The position numbers were made by a program, and so were the translations under genes. Positions 16,576-27,047 of a DNA stretch of 64,000 bases are shown piece by piece (the stretch's first letter is position 1; the number at the start of each line of letters is the position of its first letter). A model generated the notes under the pieces. That model ran no database searches. It was not told where the DNA came from and worked only from the letters and a program-made list of their open reading frames with translations. The DNA lies in NCBI RefSeq assembly GCF_020217465.1, contig NZ_CP084115.1, positions 1,798,001 through 1,862,000 on the forward strand, read 5' to 3'. This DNA comes from Cobetia amphilecti (GTDB taxonomy: Bacteria > Pseudomonadota > Gammaproteobacteria > Pseudomonadales > Halomonadaceae).

Positions 16576-17457
16576 GTGGACAATATGCGTGGTAGTGTTT
16601 TCATGGTCATCGCGATGGCAGCATTCGCGGTGGAGGATCTGTTGTTCAAGTTGGCGGCGGGGCATACCTCGACCGGTATCACCCTGATGCTGTTCGGTCT
16701 CGGCGGCATGCTGGTCTTCATGCTGTTGACCTGCCTGCGCGGTGAGTCCCTCATGCCTGCGGCGATCTTCTCGCGTCCGATTCTGGTGCGTGTCATCTGT
16801 GAAATCATCGCCCGCAGCAGCTTCGCCCTCGCCATCACCCTGATGCCGCTTTCCACTGCCTCCACCATCCTGCAGGCGACGCCGCTGGTCGTGGTGGCCG
16901 GGGCGGCACTGTTCTTCGGGGAGCGCGTCAGCCGCAAGCGCTGGCTGGCAATCGGTGTCGGCTTCATTGGCGTGCTGCTGATCGTGCGCCCAGGCCTCGA
17001 CAGCTTCAACATGACCTCACTGTTTGCGGTGATCAGCACGATCGGCTTCGCCGGACGGGACCTGGCGACGCGCGGCGCGCCGGCGTCGTTGTCCAACGTC
17101 CAGCTCGGCATCTATGGCTTTCTCGCCCTGATTCCGGCGGGGGGGCTGATCGCTCTCTACCAGCAGACCCCGCTTGCGTATGCGCCCGAGGCGACCTGGC
17201 TGATCGTGGGTGCCGTGATACTCGGGGTCATCGCCTACAACGCCTTGACGATTGCCATGCGCAAGGGCGAGGTCTCGGTGGTCACGCCATTTCGCTATAC
17301 CCGCGTCCTGTTTGCCTTGGCGCTCGGCGTCATGGTGCTGGGGGAAAGCCTCGATGCCATGACCCTGCTGGGCGCCGCCATCGTGGTCGCAAGCGGTATC
17401 TACATCGTCACCCAGGGCAAGCAGCGCCCGCCAGTGGCGAAGGTGGCCTCGTTGTGA
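16576..17457 (+). CDS. EamA/DMT-family membrane transporter
   Basis: A 293-residue protein with about ten membrane helices in two EamA repeats (about residues 5-140 and 150-285). The second repeat carries the typical VTPFRYTRVLFALALG and LLGAAIVVASGIYI ends. The family exports amino acids and metabolites or imports small solutes; the substrate cannot be assigned. GTG 16576 is chosen because AGGGGG lies 5 nt upstream; ATG 16585 is the alternative. It is separated from the next operon by a strong terminator at 17543. Confidence 0.82.
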   Translation: MDNMRGSVFMVIAMAAFAVEDLLFKLAAGHTSTGITLMLFGLGGMLVFMLLTCLRGESLMPAAIFSRPILVRVICEIIARSSFALAITLMPLSTASTILQATPLVVVAGAALFFGERVSRKRWLAIGVGFIGVLLIVRPGLDSFNMTSLFAVISTIGFAGRDLATRGAPASLSNVQLGIYGFLALIPAGGLIALYQQTPLAYAPEATWLIVGAVILGVIAYNALTIAMRKGEVSVVTPFRYTRVLFALALGVMVLGESLDAMTLLGAAIVVASGIYIVTQGKQRPPVAKVASL

Positions 17458-17542
17458 ATCCCCTCGCTGCCATCAGGCTGGCAGCGGCAGGCTGTCATCA
17501 CCGCTGATGCCAGCTTGCACCATCGACCAGATGACACATGAG

Positions 17543-17572
17543 AAAGGAGAGGCGCTTGCGCCTCTCCTTTTG
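17543..17572 (+). terminator. Rho-independent terminator
   Basis: A 13-bp perfect stem (17543-17555 with 17558-17570), AAAGGAGAGGCGC, ends in a T-run. The effective loop is GCTTGC. It closes the EamA transcript. Confidence 0.88.
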
Positions 17573-17759
17573 TCGTTGTGGCGCGCATGTTTCCTCCAGA
17601 ACAGTGCGGTGACGGCAACACCCCGTCGATCAAGGCATTGGCAAGGCGATGAGAGAGCAGGGGAGCACGTGACGGTTGGCAGTAGTTATACGAGTGTGTA
17701 ATAGTGAGGATAAATCCATGGCAACCCACTCGCTGCCAGTCGTGTCACAAGGAGAGCCA

Positions 17760-18716
17760 ATGCCAAGCCAAGCCCCGATTCTGGGTGTCTATCTGAGTGA
17801 ATCCCTGGACCTGGACAGCGTCTACGGTGAAGCACTGCGCCAGCTGGGCGACGATGTCGTACTGCGTCATCCGCATGAGATCGAGGACCCGAGCGAGGTG
17901 CGGTTCGCCATCTGCTGGCAGCCGGGGGAGGACGCCTTCGCGCCGTACCCGAATCTTCGGCTTGCCATGTCGATCGCGGCGGGGGTGGATGCCCTGCTGG
18001 GGCATCCGGGGCTCTCGGCCGAGGTTCAGGTCGCACGGGTGCGCGACCCGCATCAGGCGTATCTGATGGCCGGTTTCGCCGCTCACGAGGTACTGCATCG
18101 CGAGCGCGAGTTTGCCGTCATGGCCGACAATGCCACGCGTGGCGAATGGCAGCCGTTGGCAATGCGTGCGCCAGAGAAGGCACAGGTGGCAGTGCTGGGC
18201 CACGGCAGCATGGGGCGCGCCGTGGTCACTTCGCTGTCGACCCTGGGATTCTCGGTGACGGTCGCCTGTCGCAGCGAACCAGCCGCGCCGGTGTCGGGTG
18301 TGCGTTACCTGACCGGTGACGCTGCCGTCATGGCGGCGGCCGACGGTGCCGATTACCTGATCAATATCCTGCCGCTGACCCCGGTGACCGAGAACGTGCT
18401 GAATGCTGCCTTGTTTGCTCAACTGCGCCGTGGCGCCTGGCTGGTGCAGATCGGTCGCGGCGAGCACCTGGTGGAAGCGGACCTTGAAGCCGCCCTCGAC
18501 GCGGGGCAACTGGCAGGCGCGACGCTGGATGTCTTCCGCGAGGAGCCGCTGGCGCCCACTCACCGCTGGTGGCAGGACGCGCGCCTGCGCATCACGCCGC
18601 ACGTGGCCAGTGACTCGCTCCCCGAGGTGGTGGCCGAACAGGTGGTGGCCACGGCGCGTGAGTTGCGCGATGGCCTGCCGCTCACGCTGGGCGTGGATCG
18701 CCAGCGCGGCTATTGA
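17760..18716 (+). CDS. ghrA: D-2-hydroxyacid dehydrogenase, glyoxylate/hydroxypyruvate reductase A type
   Basis: A 318-residue NAD(P)-dependent dehydrogenase. The Rossmann motif GHGSMG is followed by the GRGEHLVEADL segment (catalytic Arg), DVFREEPL (catalytic Glu) and ITPHVAS (catalytic His), the GhrA arrangement. It would reduce glyoxylate, hydroxypyruvate or a related 2-keto acid. ATG 17760 has AAGGAG 5 nt upstream; an in-frame ATG at 17718 also has GAGGA at 7 nt, so a 14-residue longer form is possible. It is the first gene of a four-gene run with an aldolase, a TetR regulator and an aminotransferase. Confidence 0.83.
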   Translation: MPSQAPILGVYLSESLDLDSVYGEALRQLGDDVVLRHPHEIEDPSEVRFAICWQPGEDAFAPYPNLRLAMSIAAGVDALLGHPGLSAEVQVARVRDPHQAYLMAGFAAHEVLHREREFAVMADNATRGEWQPLAMRAPEKAQVAVLGHGSMGRAVVTSLSTLGFSVTVACRSEPAAPVSGVRYLTGDAAVMAAADGADYLINILPLTPVTENVLNAALFAQLRRGAWLVQIGRGEHLVEADLEAALDAGQLAGATLDVFREEPLAPTHRWWQDARLRITPHVASDSLPEVVAEQVVATARELRDGLPLTLGVDRQRGY

Positions 18717-18824
18717 GGCCCGCGTCGCTTGAACCCCGAAGGTGGACGCTTCAATGCCTCTCAAGGCTCAGCCGAGCCTTTCTCGACCCCAGACAGCGAC
18801 ATCGTGACCACAGGAGACAGCAAC

Positions 18825-19574
18825 ATGCCGGCATCGACCATGAGTGACGCGGAGTGGCAAGCACGCCTGGACCTGGCGGCCTGCTACCGGTTGGCAGCGC
18901 ACTATCGCATGACCGACCTGATCTACACCCACATCACCGCGCGGGTGCCGGATGAGGAAGGGCATTTTCTGATCAATCCCTACGGCTGGCGCTGGGAGGA
19001 GATCACGGCGTCCTCGCTGGTCAAGATCGACGTCAACGGCCAGAAGGTCGATGACAGCGCCGCGCGGGTCAATCCGGCCGGTTTCACCATTCACTCGGCG
19101 ATTCATGCGGCAAGTCACTCAGCCAGCTGGATCATGCATACCCATACCCGCGCCGGTGTGGCGGTGTCGAGCCTGGAAGAAGGGCTCTTGCCCCTGAATC
19201 AGATCGCCCTGCAGTTCCATGGCCGCGTCTCCTACCACGATTACGAGGGTATCGCGCTGGATCTGGATGAGCGCGAGCGCATCGTGGCGAGCCTTGGCGA
19301 CAATCCGGCGCTGATCCTGCGCAATCATGGCCTGCTGACCACCGGCGCCTCTGCCGCCGAGATGTTCAACAACATGTTCTATCTCGAGCGCAGCTGCGAG
19401 ATCCAGGTCGCGACCCTGTCAATGGGCCAGCCGGTGCGCCGCCTCTCGCCCGAGATCTGTGAGCATGTGGTCGGTCAGTACGACATGGCCATCCACGAGG
19501 AGGGAGATCTGGCGCTGGAGTGGGAGTCTCATCTGCGACTGCTGGAGAGCCTTGGCTGTGACTATCGTTGCTAA
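18825..19574 (+). CDS. Class II aldolase/adducin family protein
   Basis: A 249-residue zinc-dependent aldolase-like protein. Zinc ligands appear as HTHTRAG (two histidines) and LRNHGLLTTG (third histidine) with the family YTHITARVP N-terminal block. Members split or epimerise phosphorylated or free sugars, or act as decarboxylases, so the specific reaction is open. ATG 18825 has AGGAG 8 nt upstream. It lies 108 bp after the hydroxyacid dehydrogenase; the pair suggests catabolism of a hydroxy- or keto-acid. Confidence 0.82.
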   Translation: MPASTMSDAEWQARLDLAACYRLAAHYRMTDLIYTHITARVPDEEGHFLINPYGWRWEEITASSLVKIDVNGQKVDDSAARVNPAGFTIHSAIHAASHSASWIMHTHTRAGVAVSSLEEGLLPLNQIALQFHGRVSYHDYEGIALDLDERERIVASLGDNPALILRNHGLLTTGASAAEMFNNMFYLERSCEIQVATLSMGQPVRRLSPEICEHVVGQYDMAIHEEGDLALEWESHLRLLESLGCDYRC

Positions 19575-19688
19575 AAGCATCGTCGTTGAAGGGCGAGTCG
19601 CAGAAGGCGCCTTTGGTGAAAGCATCGTCGTGGATCAGCCCATCGAGTGTCTGATGCGCGGGACCGCGACCGGACGGGAGACATCACG

Positions 19689-20363
19689 ATGAGTCGCAAG
19701 GCCTTCCAGCGGCTTTCCCAGGATCAGCGTCGTCGCGACCTGCTGGAAGCCACCCTGAGCTGTGTCGCGCAGCACGGTCTGGCCGGCGCCAGCGTGCGCC
19801 GCGTGGCGGAGGCGGCCGGGGTCTCGCCCGGACTGATTCGCCACCATTTCGGCACCAAGGACGACATGGTGCGGGCCGCCTACGCCTACATGATGGGCCA
19901 GCTGACCTCCGATATCGCCGATGCCAGCCCGGCCAGTGATGAATCCCCGGCGTGTCGTCTGGCGCGCTTCATCGCGGCGAGTCTCACGCAGCCCAACCTG
20001 GCCGCCCACAAGATCTCCCTGTGGGCGACCTTCATTGGCCGGGTGCGCCACGATGCCAGCTATTCGGCGGTGCACCAGGAAACCTATCGCGAGTTTCTCG
20101 ATCTGCTCGCACAGCTGGTCCAGCCGGTGTTGAGTGCCCACGCGCTGCCCGCCACCGAGAGCGAATGTCAGGAGCAGGCGATCGCCCTCAATGGCTTGAT
20201 CGATGGCCTATGGCTGGAAGGCGGGCTGGAACATGGCCTCTATCCGGTCGAGCGGCTGCCCGCGATCGCCATGCGGGCGGCAGAGGGCATTCTGCGGCTG
20301 CCACAGGGCACCTTGCTTGAGCACGTCGCTATCACGACATCACCCCCACCTCACAGGAGTTGA
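19689..20363 (+). CDS. TetR-family regulator (BetI-like)
   Basis: A 224-residue regulator. The N-terminal helix-turn-helix (about residues 14-60) reads GASVRRVAEAAGVSPGLIRHHFGTKDDM, a typical BetI-type recognition helix. The C-terminal helical domain (about 80-210) resembles the BetI dimerisation fold. The start has GGGAG 8 nt upstream. No choline oxidation genes are adjacent, so it is not BetI itself. Its stop lies 2 bp before the aminotransferase start, hence coexpression and probable control of this operon. Confidence 0.85.
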   Translation: MSRKAFQRLSQDQRRRDLLEATLSCVAQHGLAGASVRRVAEAAGVSPGLIRHHFGTKDDMVRAAYAYMMGQLTSDIADASPASDESPACRLARFIAASLTQPNLAAHKISLWATFIGRVRHDASYSAVHQETYREFLDLLAQLVQPVLSAHALPATESECQEQAIALNGLIDGLWLEGGLEHGLYPVERLPAIAMRAAEGILRLPQGTLLEHVAITTSPPPHRS

Positions 20364-20365
20364 GC

Positions 20366-21550
20366 ATGCGCTACGCCACCATTACCGAACGACTGAGTGA
20401 TCTGGGCGGTGACAAATGGGCCGTTCACAGCGCTGCCCGCCAGCGTATCCAGGCCGGCGAGCCGATCATCGAGCTGACTATCGGCGAGCCGGATATCGCC
20501 ACGCATCCGGCCCTGGTCGAGCACTGTGTCGAGGCGCTGCGCGCTGGCCGTACACGCTACTCCGATGGCCGTGGTGAGCCGGGGCTGGTCGCGGCACTGG
20601 CCGAGCGCTACGCCGCGCGCATGCCCGAGATCAGCGCTGACAACGTGCTGTGTTTCCCCGGCACGCAGACGGCGCTGTTCGCGGTGATGCTGGCATTGGT
20701 GGAGGAGGGGGCCGGCGTGCTGACCGGCGACCCCTACTACGCCACCTATGAGGGCGTGATCCGCGGCGCCGGCGGTGACCTGCAGCCGGTACCGCTGCGC
20801 ATGGAGCATGGCTTCGTGTTGCAGCCACGGGATCTGGCCGGGGCCATCACGCCGCAGAGCCGTGTGTTGCTGCTCAATACCCCGCACAACCCGACCGGGG
20901 CGGTGATGGACCGGGCGACCCTCGAGCACATCGGCGCGCTATGTCGCGAGCATGATCTGTGGATCGTCTGCGATGAGGTCTATGAAGCGCTGATCTTCAC
21001 GGGCGAATTCGTCTCGCCGCTGGAAATCGAGGTACTGCGTGAGCGCACCGTGGTGGTGTCCTCCATCTCCAAGAGTCACGCTGCCACCGGTTTTCGCAGT
21101 GGCTGGGCCATCGGCTCGGCGGAATTCTGCCGTCGGCTGTTGCCTGTCTCGGAAACCATGCTGTTCGGCAACCAGCCCTTCATCGCCGACATGACCGAGG
21201 CCGCGCTGCGCGGGGATTTCGATACCACCGAGCGTCTGCGCGACTCTCTCGGGCGCCGCGCGCGTCTGGTGCATGAGGCGCTGGCGGCCATCCCGCAGCT
21301 GTCCTCCAGCCTGCCCCAGGGCGGCATGTTCCTGATGGTCGATGTCTCACGCACCGGCCTGGACGGTGAGCAATTCGCCTGGCGGCTGCTGGAACAGCAG
21401 CAGGTGGCGGTAATGCCCGGCAGCGTCTTCGGCGATTGCGGTACGCCGCTGGTACGTGTCGCCCTGACCGTGCCGGACGACAGCCTGCTGGAAGCGGTGC
21501 AGCGCATGGCGCGGCTGTGTGACCAGCTGGAAGCCGAGGTCGTGGCCTGA
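20366..21550 (+). CDS. Class I/II PLP-dependent aminotransferase
   Basis: A 394-residue fold-type I aminotransferase. The motifs are NTPHNPTG (substrate/PLP Asn), CDEVYEAL (PLP Asp and Tyr) and the Schiff-base lysine K236 in SSISKSHAATGFRSGW. It transfers an amino group from an amino acid to a keto acid such as pyruvate or 2-oxoglutarate; specificity is not evident. ATG 20366 has AGGAG 6 nt upstream. It is the last gene of the dehydrogenase-aldolase-TetR group, followed by repeats and a strong terminator. Confidence 0.87.
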   Translation: MRYATITERLSDLGGDKWAVHSAARQRIQAGEPIIELTIGEPDIATHPALVEHCVEALRAGRTRYSDGRGEPGLVAALAERYAARMPEISADNVLCFPGTQTALFAVMLALVEEGAGVLTGDPYYATYEGVIRGAGGDLQPVPLRMEHGFVLQPRDLAGAITPQSRVLLLNTPHNPTGAVMDRATLEHIGALCREHDLWIVCDEVYEALIFTGEFVSPLEIEVLRERTVVVSSISKSHAATGFRSGWAIGSAEFCRRLLPVSETMLFGNQPFIADMTEAALRGDFDTTERLRDSLGRRARLVHEALAAIPQLSSSLPQGGMFLMVDVSRTGLDGEQFAWRLLEQQQVAVMPGSVFGDCGTPLVRVALTVPDDSLLEAVQRMARLCDQLEAEVVA

Positions 21551-21580
21551 GATCTTTTCTCAGCGCCTTGCGGTCAGTCT

Positions 21581-21620
21581 CAAGGCCAGCCAAGGTCAGC
21601 CAAGGCCAGACAAGATCAGG
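21581..21620. repeat. 10-bp tandem repeat, 4 copies (CAAGGCCAGC-like)
   Basis: Units CAAGGCCAGC, CAAGGTCAGC, CAAGGCCAGA and CAAGATCAGG are consecutive in the 3' region between the aminotransferase stop and its terminator. Confidence 0.8.
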
Positions 21621-21650
21621 CTTCAATCCGTCTCATCCTCTGTTGCGTAG

Positions 21651-21686
21651 ACGCAGAAACGCCGCCCTCGGGCGGCGTTTCTGCGT
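21651..21686. terminator. Bidirectional rho-independent terminator
   Basis: A perfect 16-bp stem (21651-21666 with 21671-21686) has a 4-nt loop and lies between the convergent aminotransferase (+) and Trp-rich protein (-) genes. Confidence 0.9.
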
Positions 21687-21723
21687 TCAGCGATGCTCAT
21701 GTCAGGTCCTCATTTCCAGCCCG

Positions 21724-21942
21724 TCATTTCCAGCCCATCTGCCAGACATCATCTGCCTTGAGCTCGCGCCAGGCGAGGGTGTAATCCCTGCGGGTCAGCA
21801 CCGCCTGCAACACGACCTCGACCACATGTTCGTCCTGCTCATCGCGAATCAGGCGCGTGACGATGAAATGGCGCTCACGCTCCCGGGGCGACACGGCGGT
21901 CCATTTGCTCTGCAACAGCTTGTCGGGGTTGATGCGATTCAT
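21724..21942 (-). CDS. TIGR02450-type small Trp-rich protein
   Basis: A 72-residue protein with the family pattern NRINPDKLLQSKWTAVSP near the start, a central HFIVTRL strand, and W-rich end WRELKADDVWQMGWK. Four tryptophans in 72 residues is diagnostic for this conserved family of unknown function. It starts at ATG 21942 with GAGGAA upstream. It stands alone between a terminator and a repeat array. Confidence 0.85.
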   Translation of the reverse strand: MNRINPDKLLQSKWTAVSPRERERHFIVTRLIRDEQDEHVVEVVLQAVLTRRDYTLAWRELKADDVWQMGWK

Positions 21943-21975
21943 GCTGGTTCCTCAAGAAACGGTTGGCAGCTGCGT

Positions 21976-22035
21976 GCTGGTCAAGTCAGTGCCAGCCCAG
22001 TCAGTGCTGGTCCAGTCAGGGCTGCTCGAGTCAGT
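21976..22035. repeat. 15-bp tandem repeat, 4 copies (GCTGGTCNAGTCAGT)
   Basis: Four consecutive 15-bp units (starting 21976, 21991, 22006, 22021) share GC(T/C)(G/A)G(T/C)CNAGTCAG with few differences. The array lies between the LysR stop and the Trp-rich gene start, so it is in the leader of the latter. Confidence 0.82.
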
Positions 22036-22065
22036 GCTCGGCAGACAGGTGAGCGCCAGGTGGGC

Positions 22066-22971
22066 TTACACCGAGGGTGGGCTCTCGTTGAGCAGTTGCC
22101 ACAGCGACTCGGTCGCCGCGCTGTGCTTGCCACGGCGACAATAGCAGGCCACCTCGAGGGTCGGGCCGCCCAGATCATCCAATAGCGAGACCAGTCTGCC
22201 GCTCTCCAGATCATCCTCGATCAGGCCGTGGGGCAGCCAACCGACCCCCAATCCGGCCATCACCAGTTCACGAATGCCCAGCGTGAAGGACGTCTCGCAG
22301 ATGATGTCGATGTCCTGGGCGCGCTGCAGGTCCATCAGGTAGGGCGAGGCCAGAATCTGGCCCAGAAAACTCTCCGGATCATAGGCGATCAAGGGCAGGC
22401 GCTGGTCACTGCGCGGCAGGTGCAGGGGGCGCCCCTGGGCGTCCGGAGCACACACCGGCAGCAGCCGCTCCAGCCCCAGCGAGATGCGCTGGGTGTCGCC
22501 GTTGTCATCGAAGATCGGTGCCCCCTGCAGTTCGGAGCACAGCAGCAGGTCTGCCTGGTCATGCTCGAACAGTTGCAGGCATTCGCTGCGATCCAGTGAT
22601 TTCACCTGCAGTCCGGCTTCGGGGGAGTTGTGCCGGAAATAGCGCAGCAACCGCGGCAGATAGCTGACGGTGAGGGTGTGCTGGGTGGTGATGATCGCCT
22701 TCGGCCCCTGGCGGGCCTCGCTGCGCAGGCGGCTGCGCAGCGTGTAGAGACGCGCCAGCCATTCCCGCATTTCCTGCTCATATTCCAGCGCGTGCTCGGT
22801 AAGGATCATGCGCTGCGACTGACGATAGACCAGCTCGACGCCCAGCCACTCTTCCAATTGCCGTATCCGGCGCGAGAAGGCGGGTTGCGTCACGTTGCGT
22901 CGCTCGGCTGCCAGCGAGAAGGTTCCGGCCTCGATCAATGCGAGAAAGTCTTCGATCCATTCGATCTTCAT
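22066..22971 (-). CDS. LysR-family regulator of the sulfonate cluster
   Basis: A 301-residue LTTR. The N-terminal winged helix is intact (FLALIEAGTFSLAAERRNVTQPAFSRRIRQLE, quoted here only by its ends: FLALIEAG and AFSRRIRQLE), and the effector domain spans about 90-290. It is transcribed divergently from cuyA with a 399-bp shared control region. LTTRs so placed usually activate the divergent operon in response to its substrate or an intermediate. Here that would be a sulfonate such as cysteate or dihydroxypropanesulfonate; this is inference. Confidence 0.85.
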   Translation of the reverse strand: MKIEWIEDFLALIEAGTFSLAAERRNVTQPAFSRRIRQLEEWLGVELVYRQSQRMILTEHALEYEQEMREWLARLYTLRSRLRSEARQGPKAIITTQHTLTVSYLPRLLRYFRHNSPEAGLQVKSLDRSECLQLFEHDQADLLLCSELQGAPIFDDNGDTQRISLGLERLLPVCAPDAQGRPLHLPRSDQRLPLIAYDPESFLGQILASPYLMDLQRAQDIDIICETSFTLGIRELVMAGLGVGWLPHGLIEDDLESGRLVSLLDDLGGPTLEVACYCRRGKHSAATESLWQLLNESPPSV

Positions 22972-23370
22972 GCGTCGCCTGAGGAGATGTCGGTTGTTGT
23001 TGGAGGTCGGCCATCATGCACCGAGTGCTTGTTGGGGTGAAGCCCGCACGCACACCCCCGGAGCATGGACCATCCATGGTTCGTCAATGGTGGGGCAGCG
23101 CCGAAGGGCCAGGGGCCACAGGCAATGGATATGACTGCCGGTCGGCGTTGCGGGCATGACGATCTTCTGGATGCCTTCATCGGGCCAGAGCAAAGATCTG
23201 GTCATGCAGAAAAGTAACAAACTTTGAGAAACATGGCATTGGGACTGGCGAGAATCGCGGCTTACTGTTGAGAAGACCGCTCGGCGGCGTGCCGGAGTGA
23301 TGTCACACATTCGACGAACGTCGTTATGAGAGTAACCCCTATGACAACAATGACTCGCCTGGAGGCTCGT
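22972..23370. promoter_or_regulatory. Divergent control region between LysR and cuyA
   Basis: A 399-bp gap without genes. At 23312-23323 CGACG-AA-CGTCG forms a perfect 5-bp inverted repeat 47 bp before the cuyA start, a candidate regulator or repressor site. An A-rich stretch near 23203-23235 may hold a promoter. LysR sites (T-N11-A) are too degenerate to fix by eye. Confidence 0.4.
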
Positions 23371-24384
23371 ATGCATCTGTCCCGTTTTCCCCGTGTTCGC
23401 CTTGGTCACCTCTCGACTCCGCTGGAGCCGATGGACAACCTGAGCAAGCTGTTGGGTGGGCCGCGTCTCTGGATCAAACGTGATGACTGCACCGGGCTTT
23501 CCACCGGTGGCAACAAGACCCGCAAGCTGGAATTCCTGATGGCGGACGCGCTGGAGCAGGGCGCCGACACCATCATCACCCAGGGCGCTACCCAGTCCAA
23601 CCATGCGCGTCAGACCGCTGCCGCTGCCTGCAAGCTGGGCCTTGAGTGCCACATCCTGCTGGAAGACCGTACCGGCAGCGACGACCGCAGCTACAACTAC
23701 AACGGCAACGTCTTCCTCGACCAGCTGCATGGCGCGACGGTCGCCAAGCGTGAAGGCGGTGCCGACATGGCCGCCGAGATGGAAGCGCTGGCCGACAAGC
23801 TGATCGGCAAGGGCAAGAAGCCCTACATCATCCCGGGTGGCGGCTCCAACGAGATCGGCGCGCTGGGTTACGTGAATGCCGCCCTCGAACTACTGTCCCA
23901 GGCCAACGACATGGGCCTCAAGATCGATCACCTCGTGCACGCCACCGGCAGCGCCGGGACCCAGGCGGGTCTGGTGACGGGCCTGACCGCCTGCAACTCC
24001 GGCATTCCGGTGCTCGGCATCGGCGTGCGGGCCCCGAAGGACAAGCAGGAAGGCAATGTCTTCGCGCTGGCACAGAAGACCGAAGCCAAGCTGGGCCTGT
24101 CTGATGTGGTCAAGCGTGAAGATGTCGTCGCCAACTGCGATTACGTCGGTGAAGGCTACGGCATTCCGACCGAAAGCATGGTCGAGGCCGTCACGCTGCT
24201 GGCTCAGCAGGAAGGCATCCTGCTGGACCCGGTCTACTCCGGCAAGGGCATGGCCGGTCTGATCGACCTGGTGCGCAAGGGGCACTTCAAGGAAGGCGAG
24301 AACGTGGTCTTCCTGCACACCGGCGGTGCCGTGGCTCTGTTCGGCTACCCGGATGCCTTCAACTTCGCGGATTACCAGGCCTGA
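23371..24384 (+). CDS. cuyA: L-cysteate sulfo-lyase CuyA (D-cysteine desulfhydrase family)
   Basis: A 337-residue fold-type II PLP enzyme. The Schiff-base lysine K49 sits in [24 protein letters not shown] and the phosphate-binding [12 protein letters not shown] follow. CuyA splits L-cysteate to pyruvate, sulfite and ammonium; D-cysteine desulfhydrase is the close relative and cannot be excluded by motif alone. The neighbourhood (HpsN-like dehydrogenase and TRAP transporter) argues for CuyA. ATG 23371 is chosen: GGAGG lies 5 nt upstream and the MHLSRFPR start matches the family; upstream ATGs at 23326, 23341 and 23350 are less likely. A hairpin at 24452 separates it from the next gene. Confidence 0.82.
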   Translation: MHLSRFPRVRLGHLSTPLEPMDNLSKLLGGPRLWIKRDDCTGLSTGGNKTRKLEFLMADALEQGADTIITQGATQSNHARQTAAAACKLGLECHILLEDRTGSDDRSYNYNGNVFLDQLHGATVAKREGGADMAAEMEALADKLIGKGKKPYIIPGGGSNEIGALGYVNAALELLSQANDMGLKIDHLVHATGSAGTQAGLVTGLTACNSGIPVLGIGVRAPKDKQEGNVFALAQKTEAKLGLSDVVKREDVVANCDYVGEGYGIPTESMVEAVTLLAQQEGILLDPVYSGKGMAGLIDLVRKGHFKEGENVVFLHTGGAVALFGYPDAFNFADYQA

Positions 24385-24431
24385 TAGCGTTTGCGGCCAG
24401 TGATGCGTCCCGCCTGTCGACAGCGGCGTGA

Positions 24432-25829
<1,398 letters not shown>

Positions 25830-25838
25830 GGAGGCCAC

Positions 25839-27047
25839 ATGCGTCGTTTTGCCAAGTCATTCACCCAGCAGGAAGCCATCTCCGACACCGCCATCGAGGC
25901 TGCCGTTGCCGTGATGCGCAGTGGTCGCCTGCATCGCTACAACCTGGCGGAAGGCGAGCAGGGCGAAACGGCGCTGCTGGAACAGGAATTCGCGGCGAGT
26001 CTGGGCATTCCCCATGCGCTGGCCTGTGCCTCCGGCGGCTATGCCCTGCAGCTGGCGCTGCGCGCCTGTGGACTCGAGGCCGGTGACAAGGTGCTGTGCA
26101 ACGCCTTCACCCTGTCCCCGGTGCCCGGCAGCATCGTCGCCGCCGGTGGCGAGCCGGTGCTGGTGGACATCCTCGAGGACACCACGGTCGATCCGGAGGA
26201 TCTGGCACGCGCGGCCGATCAGAGCGGGGCCCGCTTCTTCATGCTCTCGCACATGCGCGGCCATATCGGCGACATGCACGCGATCATGCAGGTCTGCGAC
26301 AGCCGCGGCATCACGGTGATCGAGGATTGCGCGCATACCATGGGCGCGAGCTACGACGGCAAGCCCAGCGGCACCTTCGGCAAGGTCGGCTGCTACAGCA
26401 CCCAGACCTACAAGCACGTCAATTCCGGTGAGGGTGGCCTGCTGGCGACCGCCGATGACGAGGTGATGCGACGCGCCATCATCCTGTCGGGCTCTTACAT
26501 GCTGTACGACCGCCACCTGGCGGCGCCGGCCGCGGAGAGCTTCGCTGAGGCGCGCCTGCAGACCCCCAACATGAGTGGTCGCATGGACAATCTGCGTGCC
26601 GCCATCCTGCGCCCGCAACTGGGGGAGCTGGCAGAGCGTCGTGAGCGCTGGAATGCCCTCTATGCCCGCATGCAGGACCGGCTCGCGGCCATGGAGGGCG
26701 TCACGCCCATCCTGCGTGGCCCGCTGGAAGGCTACGTCGGAAGCTCCATCCAGTTCACGCTGGCGCAGTGCTCCCACGAGCAGATCGCCGCCTTCATCAC
26801 AGGCTGTGAAGCGCGTGGGCTGCCGGTGAAATGGTACGGCAAGCCGCTGCCGGAGGATTACACCAGCCGCTACGACAGCTGGGCCTATCTGGGCAGCCAT
26901 CGTGCAGTGCCCAATGCCGACCGGGTGCTGGCGACGCTGTGTGATCTGCGTCTCCCGCTGACCTTTGACGTGCAGGACTGTGAGGTCATCGCGGACTTGA
27001 TCCTGGACGCTCTGCACAGTGCACGACCTGTCTCGACCGTCGCGTGA
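25839..27047 (+). CDS. DegT/DnrJ/EryC1-family PLP aminotransferase
   Basis: A 402-residue protein. The family blocks are LACASGGYALQLALRA (substrate/PLP loop), VIEDCAHTMGASYDGK (PLP-binding Asp) and the lysine K192 in TYKHVNSGEGG. DegT enzymes usually aminate sugar nucleotides, but no sugar-nucleotide genes occur here. The gene starts 9 bp after the hpsN stop with GAGGAGG before its ATG, so it belongs to the sulfonate operon. It could transaminate sulfopyruvate to cysteate or remove an amino group from a sulfonate amine. That role is inference and not established for this family. Confidence 0.8.
   Translation: MRRFAKSFTQQEAISDTAIEAAVAVMRSGRLHRYNLAEGEQGETALLEQEFAASLGIPHALACASGGYALQLALRACGLEAGDKVLCNAFTLSPVPGSIVAAGGEPVLVDILEDTTVDPEDLARAADQSGARFFMLSHMRGHIGDMHAIMQVCDSRGITVIEDCAHTMGASYDGKPSGTFGKVGCYSTQTYKHVNSGEGGLLATADDEVMRRAIILSGSYMLYDRHLAAPAAESFAEARLQTPNMSGRMDNLRAAILRPQLGELAERRERWNALYARMQDRLAAMEGVTPILRGPLEGYVGSSIQFTLAQCSHEQIAAFITGCEARGLPVKWYGKPLPEDYTSRYDSWAYLGSHRAVPNADRVLATLCDLRLPLTFDVQDCEVIADLILDALHSARPVSTVA

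Noticed and set aside
16138-16665. Minus-strand open frame spanning the intergenic gap before the EamA gene
   Set aside because: No ribosome site, no recognisable domain, and its end overlaps a terminator hairpin.
25857-27017. A 386-codon minus-strand open frame
   Set aside because: Complementary to the DegT aminotransferase, whose motifs are clear on the plus strand.
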